Below, in pieces: positions 41,237 through 54,203 of a DNA stretch of 64,000 nt. This stretch comes from Symsagittifera roscoffensis. Its lineage: Eukaryota > Xenacoelomorpha > Acoela > Convolutidae. The notes beneath the pieces were generated by a model. The model had not been told where the DNA came from, made no database searches, and saw nothing but the letters and a program-made list of their open reading frames with translations. How positions within the stretch are numbered: position 1 is the first letter of the stretch; every line of letters begins with the position of its first letter. The position numbers and the translations under genes were made by a program. Location: assembly GCF_963678635.1 (NCBI RefSeq), contig NC_087063.1:15069006-15133005 (forward strand), read 5' to 3'.

Positions 41237-44200
41237 TCATAGATGATTTTTCCACAAGACAACAAAAAAGCCATACTTTTCTTGATGTTAACAACAATGC
41301 AAGTTTGCAAGTTTAACTCAGCTTTGTGCTTAGAGTGCTTAAAGATTCTCAAAAAATTGCGGACCATTACTCTGTGTTATTTGAAGCAAAAACAATACTT
41401 GAATCATCAAATCAAATTACTTTTTGATGCCGACAAAGGAAAAAAACTGACTATTTTCATCTTATGCAGAACCTCAGAGGAGAACTCAGGATAAAACCAG
41501 CATAGTTTTGTTACAAATCGTTTCACCCTGACTGTGATAACGCTTTTGCGAACCGATTACAATTCTAAAAGAACTGTTAGACGGTTTCTACCAAAAAAAA
41601 CACAAGATTAGAAACTGAAAGTGTGGCAGATTACTTGATCAAAATTGCAGATATTTAGAATGAAAGACTGTGGCAAATCTATCTCAAACACAAAATGTCG
41701 ATAAACCGTGAAAGATATAACAAGAAATCAAAAAAGTTTAAGCATCTGATTGGGGACAAGAAAAGATCACACTTTTAACCGAAACCAAAGAGTGTTGAAA
41801 AAATTGCAGGCAGTTTTTTAACTTTTCAGGGAGATAACCAAAAAATGATGTCGTAGATTTCGATCGATTAACAAAAGTCGAATGGTTCAACATTTATTTT
41901 TTAACGCAAGGAGAAAAATTGGCAAATTAATTTTAAAAGAAAAGCTTTCTGTTACTGCCGGTTGATGTGGAGTAAATTCTTGAGAGCTTTCAAAGTTTAA
42001 ACTCAATATATAGTACAGAATGTATGAATTCGACTTAAGTTTGCTTGAGAACAATAGTTAAGGAAATGGCCGCAGTGTTAAAAAAATATTCCAAAAATGA
42101 TTTCAATAAAAAAAAACTATTTCTTGTCTCGCATAGAACCTGACAAAATAATTCTGGTTCAAATAGGAGGAATCGAACCTTAATCAAAAAGCTACAGACC
42201 AGTTTTTTTAAATTCCGCTAAAAAAATTTGGAAAACAAATTCGCAATACAATACATAGGTTTTGGAAAAATCAAAATATTCTCTAGGTTACAAAATTTGG
42301 ATTTAGACAAGATTGAAATTTAAATAATGCCGTAATGTCGTTGATTGAAACGGTCCGACATGAGTAGAGGACATTGAAGAAAATCAAATTACTTTTTGAT
42401 GCAAACAAAGGGAAAAATTGACTATTTTCAACTTATGCAGAAACTCAGAGAAGAACTCAAAATAAAACCATCAAAGTTTTGTTACAAATCGTTTCACTTT
42501 GACTGCGATAACGCTTTAGCAAACCGATTACAATTCTAAGTGAACTGTTAGACGGTTTCTACCAAAAAAATAATCAAGATTAGAAACCGAAAGTGTGTCG
42601 GATTACTTGATCAAAATTGCAGATATTTAGAATGAAAGACTGTGGCAAATCCATCTCAAACACAAAATGTCGATAAACCGTGATAGATATAACAAGAAAT
42701 CAAAAAAGTTTAAGCATCTGATTGGGGACAAGAAAAGATCACACTTTTAACCGAAACCAAAGAGTGTTGAAAAAATTGCAGGCAGTTTTTTAACTTTTCA
42801 GGGAGATAACCAAAAAATGATGTCGTAGATTTCGATCGATTAACAAAAGTCGAATGGTTTAACATTTATTTTTTAACGCAAGGAGAAAAATTGGCAAATT
42901 ACTTTTAAAAGAAAAGCTTTCTGTTACTGCCGGTTGATGTGGAGTAAATTCTTGAGAGCTTTCAAAGTTTAAACTCAATATATAGTACAGAATGTATGAA
43001 TTCGACTTAAGTTTGCTTGAGAACAATAGGTAAGGAAATGGCCGCAGTGTTAAAAAAATATTCCAAAAATGATTTCATTAAAAAAAACTATTTCTTGTCT
43101 CGCATAGAACCTGACAAAATAATTCTGGTTCAAATAGGAGGAATCGAACTTAATCAAAAAGCTACAGACCAGTTTCTTTAAATTCCGCTTTTAAAAAATT
43201 TGAAAAACCAATTCGCAATACAATGCATGGGTTTTCGAAAAATTTAAATATTCTACAGGTTACAATTTTTCGATAAAGACAAGATTAAAGTTTAAACACT
43301 GCCGCAATGTTGTTGATTGAAACGGTCCGACATGAGTAGGACATAATGAGTTTAACTCAGCTTTGTGCTTAGAGTGCTTAAAAACTCTCAAAAAATTGCG
43401 GACCATTACTCTGTGTTATTTGAAGCAAAAACAATACTTGAATCATCAAATCAAATTACTTTTTGATGCCGACAAAGGAATAAAAACTGACTTTTTTCAT
43501 CTTATGCAGAACCTCAGAGAAGAACTCAGGATAAAACCAGAATAGTTTTGTTACAAATCGTTTCACCCTGACTGTGATAACGCTTTTGCGAACCGATTAC
43601 AATTCTAAAAGAACTGTTAGACGGTTTCTAATAAAAAAACACAAGATTAGAAACTGAAAGTGTGGCAGATTACTTGATCAAAATTGCATATATTTAGAAT
43701 GAAAGACTGTGGCAAATCTATCTCAAACACAAAATGTCGATAAACCGTGAAAGATATAACAAAAAGTCAAAAAGTTTAAGCACCTGATCGGGGATAAGAA
43801 AAGATCACACTATTAACCAAAACGAAAGAGTGTTAAAATAATTGTTCGCAGTTTTTTAACTTGTCAGGGAGAAAACCAAAAAATGATGTCGTAGATTTCG
43901 ATTAAAAAAATTGAATGGTTCAATATTTATTTTTTAACTCAAGGAGAAAAATTGGCAAATTAATTTTAAAAGAAAAGTTTTCTGTTACTGCCGGTTGATG
44001 TGGAGTAAATTCTTGAGAGCTTTCAAAATTTAAACTCAATATATAGTACAGATTGTATGAATTCGACTTAAGTTTGCTTGAGAACAAAAGTTAAGAAAAT
44101 GGCCGCAGTGTTAAAAAAATATTCCAAAAATGATTTCATTAAAAAAAAACTAATTCTTGTCTCGCATAGAACCTGACAAAATAATTCTGGTTCAAATAGG

Positions 44201-47200
44201 AGGAATCGAACCTTAATCAAAAAGCTACAGACCAGTTTCTTTAAAGTCCGCTAAAAAATTTGGAAAACAAATTCGCAATACAATACATAGGTTTTGGAAA
44301 ACTCAAAATATTCTCTAGGTTACAAAGTTTGGATTTAGACAAAATTGAAATTTAAATAATGCCGTAATGTTGTTGATTGAAACGGTCCGACATGAGTAGA
44401 GGACAATGAAGAAAATCAATGGTATATGTTTTTTTTTAACTTGAAACCTTTTGACACAGTTGAACTTATACAACTTCTAGAACATCGTTACCCTTAGGGA
44501 TTGCGCGGTCTCATTTTCGACTTTCTAACATCATATATTGAAAACAGGAAACAGTTAAAGTATCTTAGTAGGAGTAAATCATCACTGTAAAAATATCTTT
44601 TGTAGGCCAAAGTTGTCTATCATTCTTAGGATAACTATTTTTCTTTATTTTCGTATATTATATATCTCCAAGTCAACAAAATAGGAATAATTTACTTGAT
44701 TTTGACAACACTGCAAGTTTGCAGTTTCAAATTCACCTGCGATTGACTACAGATCAAAGTCAGACTTGATTTTTTCCTAACAATTTAGAGTGCTTGAAAA
44801 TTCTCAAAAACTTGCGGACTACTACTTTGTGTCATTTGAAGCAAAAACAGAACTTGAATCATCAAATCAAGTTCTTTTTTGATGCAAACAAAGGGAAAAA
44901 TTGACTATTTTCAACTTATGCAGAAACTCAGAGAAGAACTCAAGATAAAACCATCACAGTTTTGTTACAAATCGTTTCACTTTGACTGCGATAACGCTTT
45001 TGCAAACCGATTACAATTCTAAGTGAACTGTTAGACGGTTTCTACCAAAAAAATTAACAAGATTAGAAACCAAAAGTGTGTCGGATTACTTGATCAAAAT
45101 TGCGGATATTTAGAATGAAAGACTGTGGCAAATCCATCTCAAACACAAAATGTCGATGAACCGTGATAGATATAACAAGAATTCAAAAAAGTTTAAGCAT
45201 CTGATTGGGGACAAGAAAAGATCACACTTTTAACCGAAACCAAAGAGTGTTAAAAAAATTGCAGGCAGTTTTTTAACTTTTCAGGGAGATAACCAAAAAT
45301 TGATGTCGTAGATTTCGATCGATTAACAAAAGTCGAATGTTTCAACATTTATTTTTTAACGCAAGGAGAAAAATTGGCAAAAAATTTAAAAAAAAGAAAA
45401 GCTTTCTGTTACTGCCGGTTGATGTGGAGTAAAATCTTGAGATCTTACAAAATTTAAAGTCAATGTATAGTACAGATTGTTTGAATTCATCATAAGTTTT
45501 CTTGAGAACAATAGTTAACGAAATGCCGCAGTGCTAAAAGAAATATTTCAAAATTGATTTCATATTTCAAAAAAGACTTTTCTTGTCTTGCTTGGAACCT
45601 GGAAAAATAATTTTGGTTCAAATAGGAGGAATCGAACTTAATCAAAAAGCTGCAGACCAGTTTCTTTAAATTCCCCTTTTAAAAAAATTTGAAAAACCAA
45701 TTCGCAATACAATGCATGGGTTTTGGAAAAATCTGAATATTCTACAAGTTACAAATTTTCGATAAAGATAAGATTAAAGTTTAAACAATGCCGTAATGTT
45801 GTTGATTGAAACGATCCGACATGAGTAGGACATAATGAAGAAAATCATTGAAATATGTTTTTTTTAACTTGAAACTTTTGACACAGTTGACCTCATACAA
45901 TTTCTAGAACATCGTTAGTCTTAGGGATTGCGTGGTCTCATTTTTGACTTTCTAACATCGTATTTTGAAAACAGGAAACAGTTAAAGTATCTTAGTAAGA
46001 ATAAATCATTACTGTAAAAAAATCTATTTAAGGCCACGGTTGTCTGTCATTCTTAGGATAACTATTTTTCTTTATTTTCGTAAATTATTTATATCCACGT
46101 CAACAAAATAGGAAGAATTTTCTTGATTTTGACAACACTGCAAGTGTGGAGTTTTAAATTCAGCTTCGATTGACTAAAGATGAAAAACAGACTTAATTTT
46201 TTCCTAGCAATTTAGAGTGCTGAAAATATCTCAAAAAAAATGCGGACCATTACTCTGTGTTATTTGAATCAAAAACAATACTTGAATCATCAAATCAAGT
46301 TCTTTTTTGATCCAGAAAAAGGTAAAATATGACTATTTTCAACTTATGCAGAAACTCAGAGAAGAAATCAGGATAAAACCATCACAGTTTTGTTACAAAT
46401 CGTTTCACTTTGACTGTGATAACGCTTTTGCAAACCGATTACAATTCTAAGTGATTTGTTAGACGGTTTCTACCAAAAAATTACACAGGATTAGAAACTA
46501 AAAGTGTGGCGGATTACTTGATCAAAGTTGCAGATATTTAGAATGAAAGACTGTGGCAAATCTATCTCAAACACAAAATGTCGATAAATCGTGATAGATA
46601 TAACAAGAAGTCAAAAAAATTTAAGCATCTGATTGGGGACAAGAAAAGAGCACACTTTTAACCGAAACCAAAGAGTGTTAAAATAATTGCAGGCAGTTTT
46701 TCAACTTGTCAGGGAGATAACCAAAAAATGATGTCGCAGATTTCGATTAAAAAAGTCGAAGGGTTCAACATTTATTTTTTAACTCAAGGATAAAAATTGG
46801 CAAACAAGTTTTAAAAGAGAAGCTTTCTGTTACTGCCGGTTGATGTGGAGTAAAATCTTGAGATCTTACAAAATTTAAAATCAATATATAGTGCAGATTG
46901 TTTGAATTCGACTTACGTTTTCGTGAGAACAATAGTTAACGAAATGGCAGCAGTGCTAAAAAAAATATTCCAAAATTAATTTCATATTTCAAAAAAGACT
47001 TTTTCTTGTCTTGTTTAGAACCTGAAAAAAAATTATGGTTCAAATAGGAGGAATCGAACTTCAATCAAAAAGCTACAGACCAGTTTCTTTAAATTCCGCA
47101 AAAAAAAAATTTGAAAAACCAATTCGCAATACAATGCATGGGTTTTGGAAAAATCAAAATAGTCTACAGGTTACAAAATTTGGATTTAGACAAGATTGAA

Positions 47201-49330
47201 GTTTAAATAATGCCGTAATGTTGTTGATTGAAACGGTCCGACATGAGTAGGAGACAATGAAGAAAATCAATGAAATATGTTTTTTTTTAAATTTGAAACC
47301 TTTTGACACAGTTGAACTTATACAACTTCTGGAACATCGTTACTCGTAGGGATTGCGTGGTCTCATTTTTGACTTTCTAACATCGTATATTGAAAACAGG
47401 AAACAGTTAAAGTATCTTAGTAGGAGTAAATCATCACTGTAAAAAATATCTTTTGTAGGCCAAAGTTGTCTATCATTCTTAGGATAACTATTTTTCTTTA
47501 TTTTCGTATATTATATATCTCCAAGTCAACAAAATAGGAATAATTTACTTGATTTTGACAACACTGCAAGTTTGCAGTTTCAAATTCACCTGCGATTGAC
47601 TACAGATCAAAGTCAGACTTGATTTTTTCCTAACAATTTAGAGTGCTTGAAAATTCTCAAAAAATTGCGGACTACTACTTTGTGTCATTTGAAGCAAAAA
47701 CAGAACTTGAATCATCAAATCAAGTTCTTTTTTGATGCAAACAAAGGTAAAATATGACTATTTTCAACTTATGCAGAAACTCAGAGAAGAACTCAGGATA
47801 AAACTATCACAGTTTTGTTACAAATCGTTTCACTTTGACTGTGATAACGCTTTTGCAAACCGATTACAATTCTAAGTGAACTTTTAGACCGTTTCTACCA
47901 GAAGAAGTAAGCAAGGTTAGAAACAGAAAAATATGGCAGATTACATGATCAAAATTGCGGCAATTAAGAATGAAAGACTGTGGCAAAACTATCTCAAAAA
48001 CAAAACGTCGATAAACCGTGAAAGATAAAACGAGCAAGCAAAAAATCTAAGCTTCTGATTATGGACAAAATAACATCCCAGTACTAACAAAACTCGAAGA
48101 GGATAAAAATTTTGCAGGCAATTTTTTTTATTTTTTCAAGGAGATAACCAGCAAAAAAAAAACAGAAATTGATTTCAAAGTTTTCGATAAAAGAAAAGTC
48201 GAAGGTCTCAGTAATTATTTTTTTTAACCCTAGGAGATCAATTGGTAAAATAGATAAAACTAGCATTCTTTTCACTGTCAGTTGAAATGGAGTAACTTGC
48301 TGGTATCTTACAAAGTTCCAATTAAAAATGTAGTAAAAAAATGTTTCATTTTGTCCTATGTTTTCTGGAAAAAAATAGGTAACGAAATGGCCGCAGTGCT
48401 GAAAGAAATATTCCAAAGATGTTTCAAAAAAGACTTTTTCTCGGCGTGTTTTAAACCTGAAAAAACAATTCTAGTTCAAAAGAGGAGGAATCCAAGTTTC
48501 AACCAAAAAGCAACAGACCAGTTTCATTAATTCACGCTCTAATAAATTGTTTGAAAAACTAATTCGCAATACAATACACGAGTTTTTCAAGAATCAAAAT
48601 TTTCTACAGCTTACACCATTTGGATTTATACAAGATTGAACTTCAATTTTTGCCGTAATGTCATTGGTTGAAACTGTCCAAAATGAGTAGGTTGACAGAG
48701 AAATCAACGAAAGGTGTTATTTTTTGATCTTAAGAAATCTTTCGGCACAGTTCATCATATACAACTCATATTGTTACTCTCATAGATTGTGTGGTCATAT
48801 TTTCGAGTCTTTTATATCGTATATTGAAAACAGGAAACAGTTAACGTATCTCAGTAAGAGTGATCCATCACTGTAAAAAATATTTTTGGAAAGCTACCGA
48901 TGCCTGTCATTCTAAGAATTATTACTTTTCTGAATGATTGAATTATCCCCAAGTCAACAAAATAGGCATACTTTTCTTGATATTGACAACAGTGCAAGTT
49001 TGCAGGTTGAAATGCAGCTTCGAATGACCACAGATCAAAGTCAGAATTGAGTTTTTCTAATAATTTAGAGTGCTTAAAAAGTCACAAGCAAATTGCGGAT
49101 CATTACACTGTGTTAAAGGAAGCAAAAAAAAAATACATGAATCATCAAATTAAGTTACATCATCTTCAAGTTATGCAGAACCTCAGGGAAGAACTCAGGA
49201 CAAAAGTATCAATTTATTCTTACAACTCCACTCACTTTGACTGTGAAAGCGCTTTTTGCGAGTTGGTTGCAATTCTAAGTGAACTGTTAGACGGTTTATA
49301 CCAGAAAAAGTGAACAACGTTAGAAACAAA
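41237..49330 (+). repeat. LINE-derived macrosatellite: about 7 tandem copies of a degenerate RT segment
   Basis: The anchor TTTTTGATGC (with AAATCAAATTAC before it) recurs at 41421, 42393, 43460, 44876, 46304 (TTTTTGATCC), 47729 and, diverged, near 49156. The full period is about 1416-1428 bp; the first two units are 972 and 1067 bp because of internal deletions. Each unit encodes, across many stops, pieces of a CR1/L2-type LINE on the + strand: LVQKRRNPSFNQKATDQF (cf. 'IPIFKKGDxxxxxNYRPIS'), a 'GFRQD...NAVMSLIETV' stretch, FDTVELIQLL (RT motif A region) and SYIENRKQLKYLS. All copies share the same head-to-tail order. No copy is coding. Confidence 0.85.
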
Positions 49331-49473
49331 AAAACATTGGTTGATTTTATTTGAGATATTTAAAAAAAAATGTCAAGAAACAACTTGATAATGATCTCAT
49401 GAGTTTCTTAAGAGTAATTGTCTTAATGTTGAAATTCGACTCACTGAGCTGTAAAAGTTTACTGTTCTCAATC

Positions 49474-50060
49474 CTCGGCAAATTTTTGACCCAATTATAT
49501 TTACTTCACCGTTTGTTTGATTTTGCACCGTTCGTGTTTCAGCATCTAACAAGGAATCTTAGACGTTATCGACGTTATCCGATATTATGTCATTTGAAAA
49601 CGTCTTGACTCTTTTACTATACCTGCGTGGAGTGAAGCTTACTGGACAAGCGTCAATCAGAAGCCAACAGAGTTGTTCGCAACCTATAATCTAGAAACAG
49701 CAGTAAGAAATATGTGCACTAAATTGTTACTCAAATTTAAATTTTGTTTATTAAGCTCGAGGTTCTCGTTCAATCTACAACAAGTTTGGCGTAGGTATTT
49801 CTTTAGATCATCTGATTCCTGGAATGTTGAATTTGGAAACCATTTCAATTTAGTAAACTCAAACCTCGACAAATTTTTGACCCAATTTTTATATCTATTT
49901 CCTAGTGCAGATTAATTTGTTTTTCCACCGTTCTTGTTTCAGCATTTAACAAGGAATCACTGTTTCGACGTTATCCGATAATAAGTCATTTGAAAACCTT
50001 TTGGTTCTTTTACTGTACCTGCGTGGACTGAAGCTAACTGTACAAGCGTTAAGTGGGCGT
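49474..50060. repeat. 390-bp direct duplication
   Basis: CGGCAAATTTTTGACCCAAT at 49478 recurs as CGACAAATTTTTGACCCAAT at 49867, and ACGTTATCCGATATTATGTC with TTTTACTATACCTGCGTGGA recurs near 49970-50025. The offset is about 390 bp. The second copy is diverged and shortened. No coding frame. Confidence 0.7.
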
Positions 50061-51100
50061 TATTGTTGTTTTTGCTGTATGTTAGTCGAAGATTTCGGGA
50101 AGGCTTTCGACCACTTTGTCGGGGTTAGTCCATTGGTCTTCTACGGTTCAGTTTATGACGTTCTTGGGGCAGTTGAATAAATTGAAAGTGTTTTGGATGT
50201 GTATATTGCATTTCGGGCAGAGATTTTGATGTTCGTTCGGATGAAGTCTGTTTCTGTTTTCTGAGACCTTCCAGCTGAAGCCAGATCTGAGTTCTTGAAT
50301 GTGATTTCAGTTGAATATCAGCTGAATTCGAAGTTTTTTTTCGAAATAAAACACCTAAAATGACTTAATTTTTAATTTAATCCTAAAAAAATTTAAAGTT
50401 AATTAAAAAAGGTGAGAAATTTGACAAAAAATTTCGGCCATGTGTTGGAGATTGAAATAGAGATAGTTTTGCTTTTTCTTATCTTAAAGCCAAGACAAAT
50501 GGTCAATTGCAATATAAAGTCAATGCCTGTTTGATAAAAACAGGTAATATGAAAAGAAAAGGCGATTTTTTGAGGCGACTTTTCGAGGCGATTTTTTTTT
50601 CACTATTCTCAATTTTTTTTCAATTCCGTTTTTTCAATTTTCAAAGAAGTGGTACCAATGAGAAATTTGCACACTTCCTTGTGTGCCTGGATATGCGCCT
50701 AGTCTCTTTTTACCGTATATAACATTCTACAGCTTTCGAAAAGTCTGTAGGGAGAAGTTTTGACCCGTTTTTTTGGATTGTTTTTTGACTTTTTGCAAAA
50801 AATAGCATTCCAAATTTAATATTTTAGTTTAAATTTAAATAAAAGTTTTGTATAGCTTCGCTGCCTCAGCGGCAATGCCTAAGTAATGTTCCACGAAAAA
50901 AATTTTCGCTCTCAAAAAATTAATTATTTTTGATTTTTGAACTTTTGCATATACTTTTTGACGTTTCGAAAACTACCTTCTGAAATTGTGCGCTCTTCTG
51001 TAGCTCTTCTGCAGTATCAGTTGTAGCTTGCATCAAAAACTCTTGTTTTGTATGTTTTAAAACTGGAAATGTTCCGCAACGAAATAGATCGATTCAATGT
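50061..51100. other. AT-rich region with satellite-related sequence
   Basis: No gene is supported. The stretch 50490-51060 shares blocks with 62030-62600: TCAATGCCTGTTTGATAAAA, a CAGGTAATATGAAAAG motif, CCACGAAAAAAATTTTCGCT and TTTTTGACGTTTCGAAAACT. So the retroelement cluster 51.5-62 kb is bracketed by the same repeat family in the same orientation. Confidence 0.55.
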
Positions 51101-51189
51101 TCAAACTGTTGAAAAAGAAGAAAATGTATAGCTGTTGACAATTCAGGTATTGGAATGGCATTGAGCTGACAAAACAAATGACCCTGACA

Positions 51190-51320
51190 CAAGATATTTA
51201 CATTGTACATTGGAGGCGCTTCGTTTAAAAGCCCCAACTTGAACACCAGCGAAGAGTACAGGTGTCGAGAGCTCACACTGAGATACTGGTCTGACATTGT
51301 GAATGGCAGCGGGATTCAAA
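51190..51320 (+). other. Doubtful exon-like stretch, carboxylesterase C-terminus-like
   Basis: A GC-richer stretch reads FTLYIGGASFKSPNLNTSEE followed by YRCRELTLRYWSDIVNGSG. It loosely resembles the esterase/cholinesterase C-terminal pattern 'FVFGxPxxxxxxxxEExxLSxxxxRYWxNFAxTGxPN'. An AG precedes it (CACAAG) but no good donor follows. It could be a gene relic or chance. Confidence 0.25.
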
Positions 51321-52442
51321 ATTTGTTTTTTCAACTCAAGCTCAAGACACCCAAAATGAGTGAAAGATTTTGTTTTAAACTTAAAAGTAAATAAAAAAGG
51401 TGAGCAAATTTGGGCAAAAAAATTTGTATAAATGTTAGAGAACGAAATAGAGAAAATTTAGTCCCAAACTATTTTTTGTTCAAAACCACAGTAGTTTTTC
51501 CCGCTGTATGGCTCAGACAACTTTTGAATATAACTTGAAAAATTGTGTTAGACTATTTGAATTTCTTTTAAAAGTTCGACTATCTGTACATAGACTGAAG
51601 TTTAAGGTCCCCGAGACCAGTTTTTTTTCGGACCAAGCTGTGCATAATTTTAACTGAAACTACTAAAGACTGAATCGTATAGGGCTTATGAGGACAGGAA
51701 AAAGTGTGAAGAGATGGTAGTTAAAACCCGACCTCTGGTAAAAGAAAAAACCGACGAACAGTGGTGGGAATCCGTATTCGTTTGGTGAGGCATCAAAATG
51801 ATGCAAGCTTAAAGACAACATCAGAAACCCATAGAAAAAAAGTTAGAAAAACTCTTTGAGAGACAAGATAAACTTCTTGGGGTGGGGGGGGGGGATGAGC
51901 GACAACTTAAGGTGCTTGTAACATTGAACTGCTTGAATGTGTACATGAAATGCTGTCATTGGGTCCGAAGCATCCAATTAGAGACAAGTTTAACGAGACA
52001 CCTTTTTGGCTGATATCAACAATTGCCTTTCACAATTGGAAAAACAAAAAACAACAGATGAAATATTATGCGAAACAGAAGCCGCGGCAAAAGCATATTA
52101 ATGAAAAGTAAGGCAAACCCCAAAAGACAAAGCCGTTGAAAAAACGAGGACATATCTCAAAAAAAATTGGTTGCTGGCTGTACCTTTTGATGATGGGTTT
52201 ATTTTTTGCATGATGACGATACAAATGTATGAATAAGAACTGGAACATTTCTTAGAATCTGCTCAGTTTTTCAGAAAACGAAGCAACCACTGATGAGTTG
52301 ATACTGAACATCTAGAAGGAACCTAACAAAAAAATAATGGCCATGAATAAAGGAGACGAGATAAGTGATCAGTTACATTCTAAGATGAGGTCAACAGGGG
52401 GGCAACCCGCCCGTTTGTACGGTTTAGCTAAGGTACACAAGG

Positions 52443-52934
52443 TTGAGACACCCCGTACGACCAGTGCTATCACTTCCAGGCAGCTCGTATGAGAATCTTA
52501 ACAAAAAGCTTGCAAATTTTTTTGACAAGATCGATAGAGCCAATATAGAAACCAATACTAAAGATGCCAGAGAAACAAATAAAAACATTGCTCTAGATCC
52601 GGATGAAACGATAATATCTCTTGATGAGAAAAGTTTGTACACCAACGTTCCCCTGAAGGAGGCAATTGAAATTGCTTTACAGAAGCTGTACAGCCAGGAG
52701 TCTCCTCCTGAAATTCAAAGAGCAACCAAGAAAATGCTTTTGAATATGGCGCTCAGCAAAGTTTACTTCAAGTGTAATGATTCATGGTATATGCAAGTTG
52801 ATGAACTAGCGCTGGGCGCTTCCGTCGCTGTAATTCTTGTAAGACTATGGCTGAAAGAGTACGAGTTTGCTTTTAAACAAGAAACAACGGCGGGAACGGA
52901 GAAACAGCCAATGCATAACAAAAACGTTTTATGA
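52443..52934 (+). pseudogene. PLE-1 reverse transcriptase palm (motifs A and B)
   Basis: Reads NLNKKLANFFDKIDRANIET, TIISLDEKSLYTNVPLKEAI (motif A; the Val of SLDVKSLYTN is Glu here), then WYMQVDELALGASVAVILV (motif B). It stops at a TGA (52932-52934) that aligns with the first Cys codon of the PHD finger in PLE-2. After it come PGCSRRVTYRSKG, a frameshift, then CESCRNWFHLKCGKISYDKD, a damaged PHD finger that still shows the HLKCGKIS reading where PLE-2 has a stop. The YVDD segment is missing, deleted before 53155. Confidence 0.88.
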
Positions 52935-53294
52935 CCAGGTTGCAGCAGGAGAGTAACATATAGATCAAAAGGGTTGACTGCGAGAGTTGCCGAAACTGGT
53001 TTCATCTAAAATGTGGGAAAATATCTTATGATAAAGACGCATCACTGACCGAGATATATTGAGAATTGGCGTGATTGTCTTCTCAGTGCCGCCAATTTTC
53101 TTCATCCAAATCTGCTGTTCACTCTAGAGGAAACTAATTCAGAGAAAATTTGACGTTCCTGGTTTAAACATAACTGTCAAAAACCAAAAGATGCTGCAAT
53201 TATAATGGTTACTCTCAAAGATGCTGCAATTATAATGGTTACTGTCAAAAACCAAAAGATGCTGCAATTATAATGGTAACTCAGTATAAGCGCA

Positions 53295-53904
53295 GTGTTA
53301 TCCAAGGCACTGTACATAATTGTTAGGAGTACATCTAACTGGGAGCAAATCGATAAGGCTATGGAAACTAATAGGGCGCAGTGGCTGACAAATCAGTACC
53401 CTGAAAATTGGTCTGCAAATGTTGCGGCAGAAGCTCTGTGCAAAATCCTTGAGGGTAAGGTCAAGCCCCTGGCCACTGAGAGGAGTTCTTCAACTCAATC
53501 ACCAAAGGATATGAAGTTGCAATATAGAAGTAACCAAAGCCAATATATCGGTAACCAAAGAATCTTGTTTATTATCGCTGAAGTCAGCATTTACTAATCA
53601 CTTTAAGTCAAGAGTGGTTTCTAAATTGCTATGTAGTGGATGCACTCCAGCCTATGATGGACAAACTGTTCGACATTTGACCTCTAGATTTGAGGAACAT
53701 AAGAGAGCAGACTCATCGGTAGGCCTCCACTTCCAGCAATGCAGACTTGAGGGGAATAGCGCAGATGTTAATTCAGAAATTATAGATGGGTCGAACAACC
53801 AAACAAAACTGTTAAAACTAGAGGCAATACATACCAGGAAAGAGAAACGGGGCTTGAACTCGCGCGATGAGTTCAGGAGCGGGGAGTTGACGCTGAAAAT
53901 TTAG
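53295..53904 (+). pseudogene. PLE-1 linker and GIY-YIG endonuclease
   Basis: The frame 53295-53597 reads WEQIDKAMETNRAQWLTNQY, AAEALCKILEGKVKPL. After a shift the 53575-53904 frame reads SAFTNHFKSRVVSKLLCSGC and AYDGQTVRHLTSRFEEHKRA, the GIY-YIG nuclease signature of PLEs ('CxxxYVGxTxRxLxxRxxEH'; Val is replaced by Asp). It ends GLNSRDEFRSGELTLKI, followed by the AT-rich tail. Confidence 0.88.
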
Positions 53905-54203
53905 TCTCAAAAGTTTTTTGGTTTTTTTGTTCAAAAATGAACATGTCTAAATTAAAATTTTGACTCAGAAACTTCCAGACCAATTATTTAAATTTGTTTA
54001 TTTAATTTTAGAGTTTAAAAGTATTTTAATTGTAATATTAATTTACAGGTCAACCGTGATTGGCTAATTTTTAACATGATGGTTTAGAACCAAAAAGTAT
54101 GTGAATTATTGTAAATAACATTTACAAATTGATGTTTTTTTGTCATTTAGATTAGTTTATTGTAAAAATCCTGACAATGCACATTGTTGCGAAAACGTTG
54201 CTA

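Larger units (their letters stand above)
51536..54203 (+). mobile_element. Penelope-like element PLE-1, degenerate
   Basis: The + strand follows PLE-2 in order: NCVRLFEFLLKVRLSVHRLK, PDLW/QWW-like segment, PKHPIRDKFNETPFWL, ATTDELILNI, DQLHSKMRSTGG, RT, PHD finger, an NRAQWLTNQYPENWSANVAA linker, GIY-YIG endonuclease and an AT-rich tail. The tail (53905-54203) is an inverted copy of 58405-58690, so PLE-1 and PLE-2 lie tail to tail. Many stops, frameshifts and a deletion that removes the YVDD motif show that it is dead. A small tandem triplication of AAAGATGCTGCAATTATAAT lies at 53188-53278. Confidence 0.88.

Noticed and set aside
48084-48416. 110-codon minus-strand Phe-rich frame
   Set aside because: Antisense of a degenerate LINE unit; the other tandem units do not keep it.
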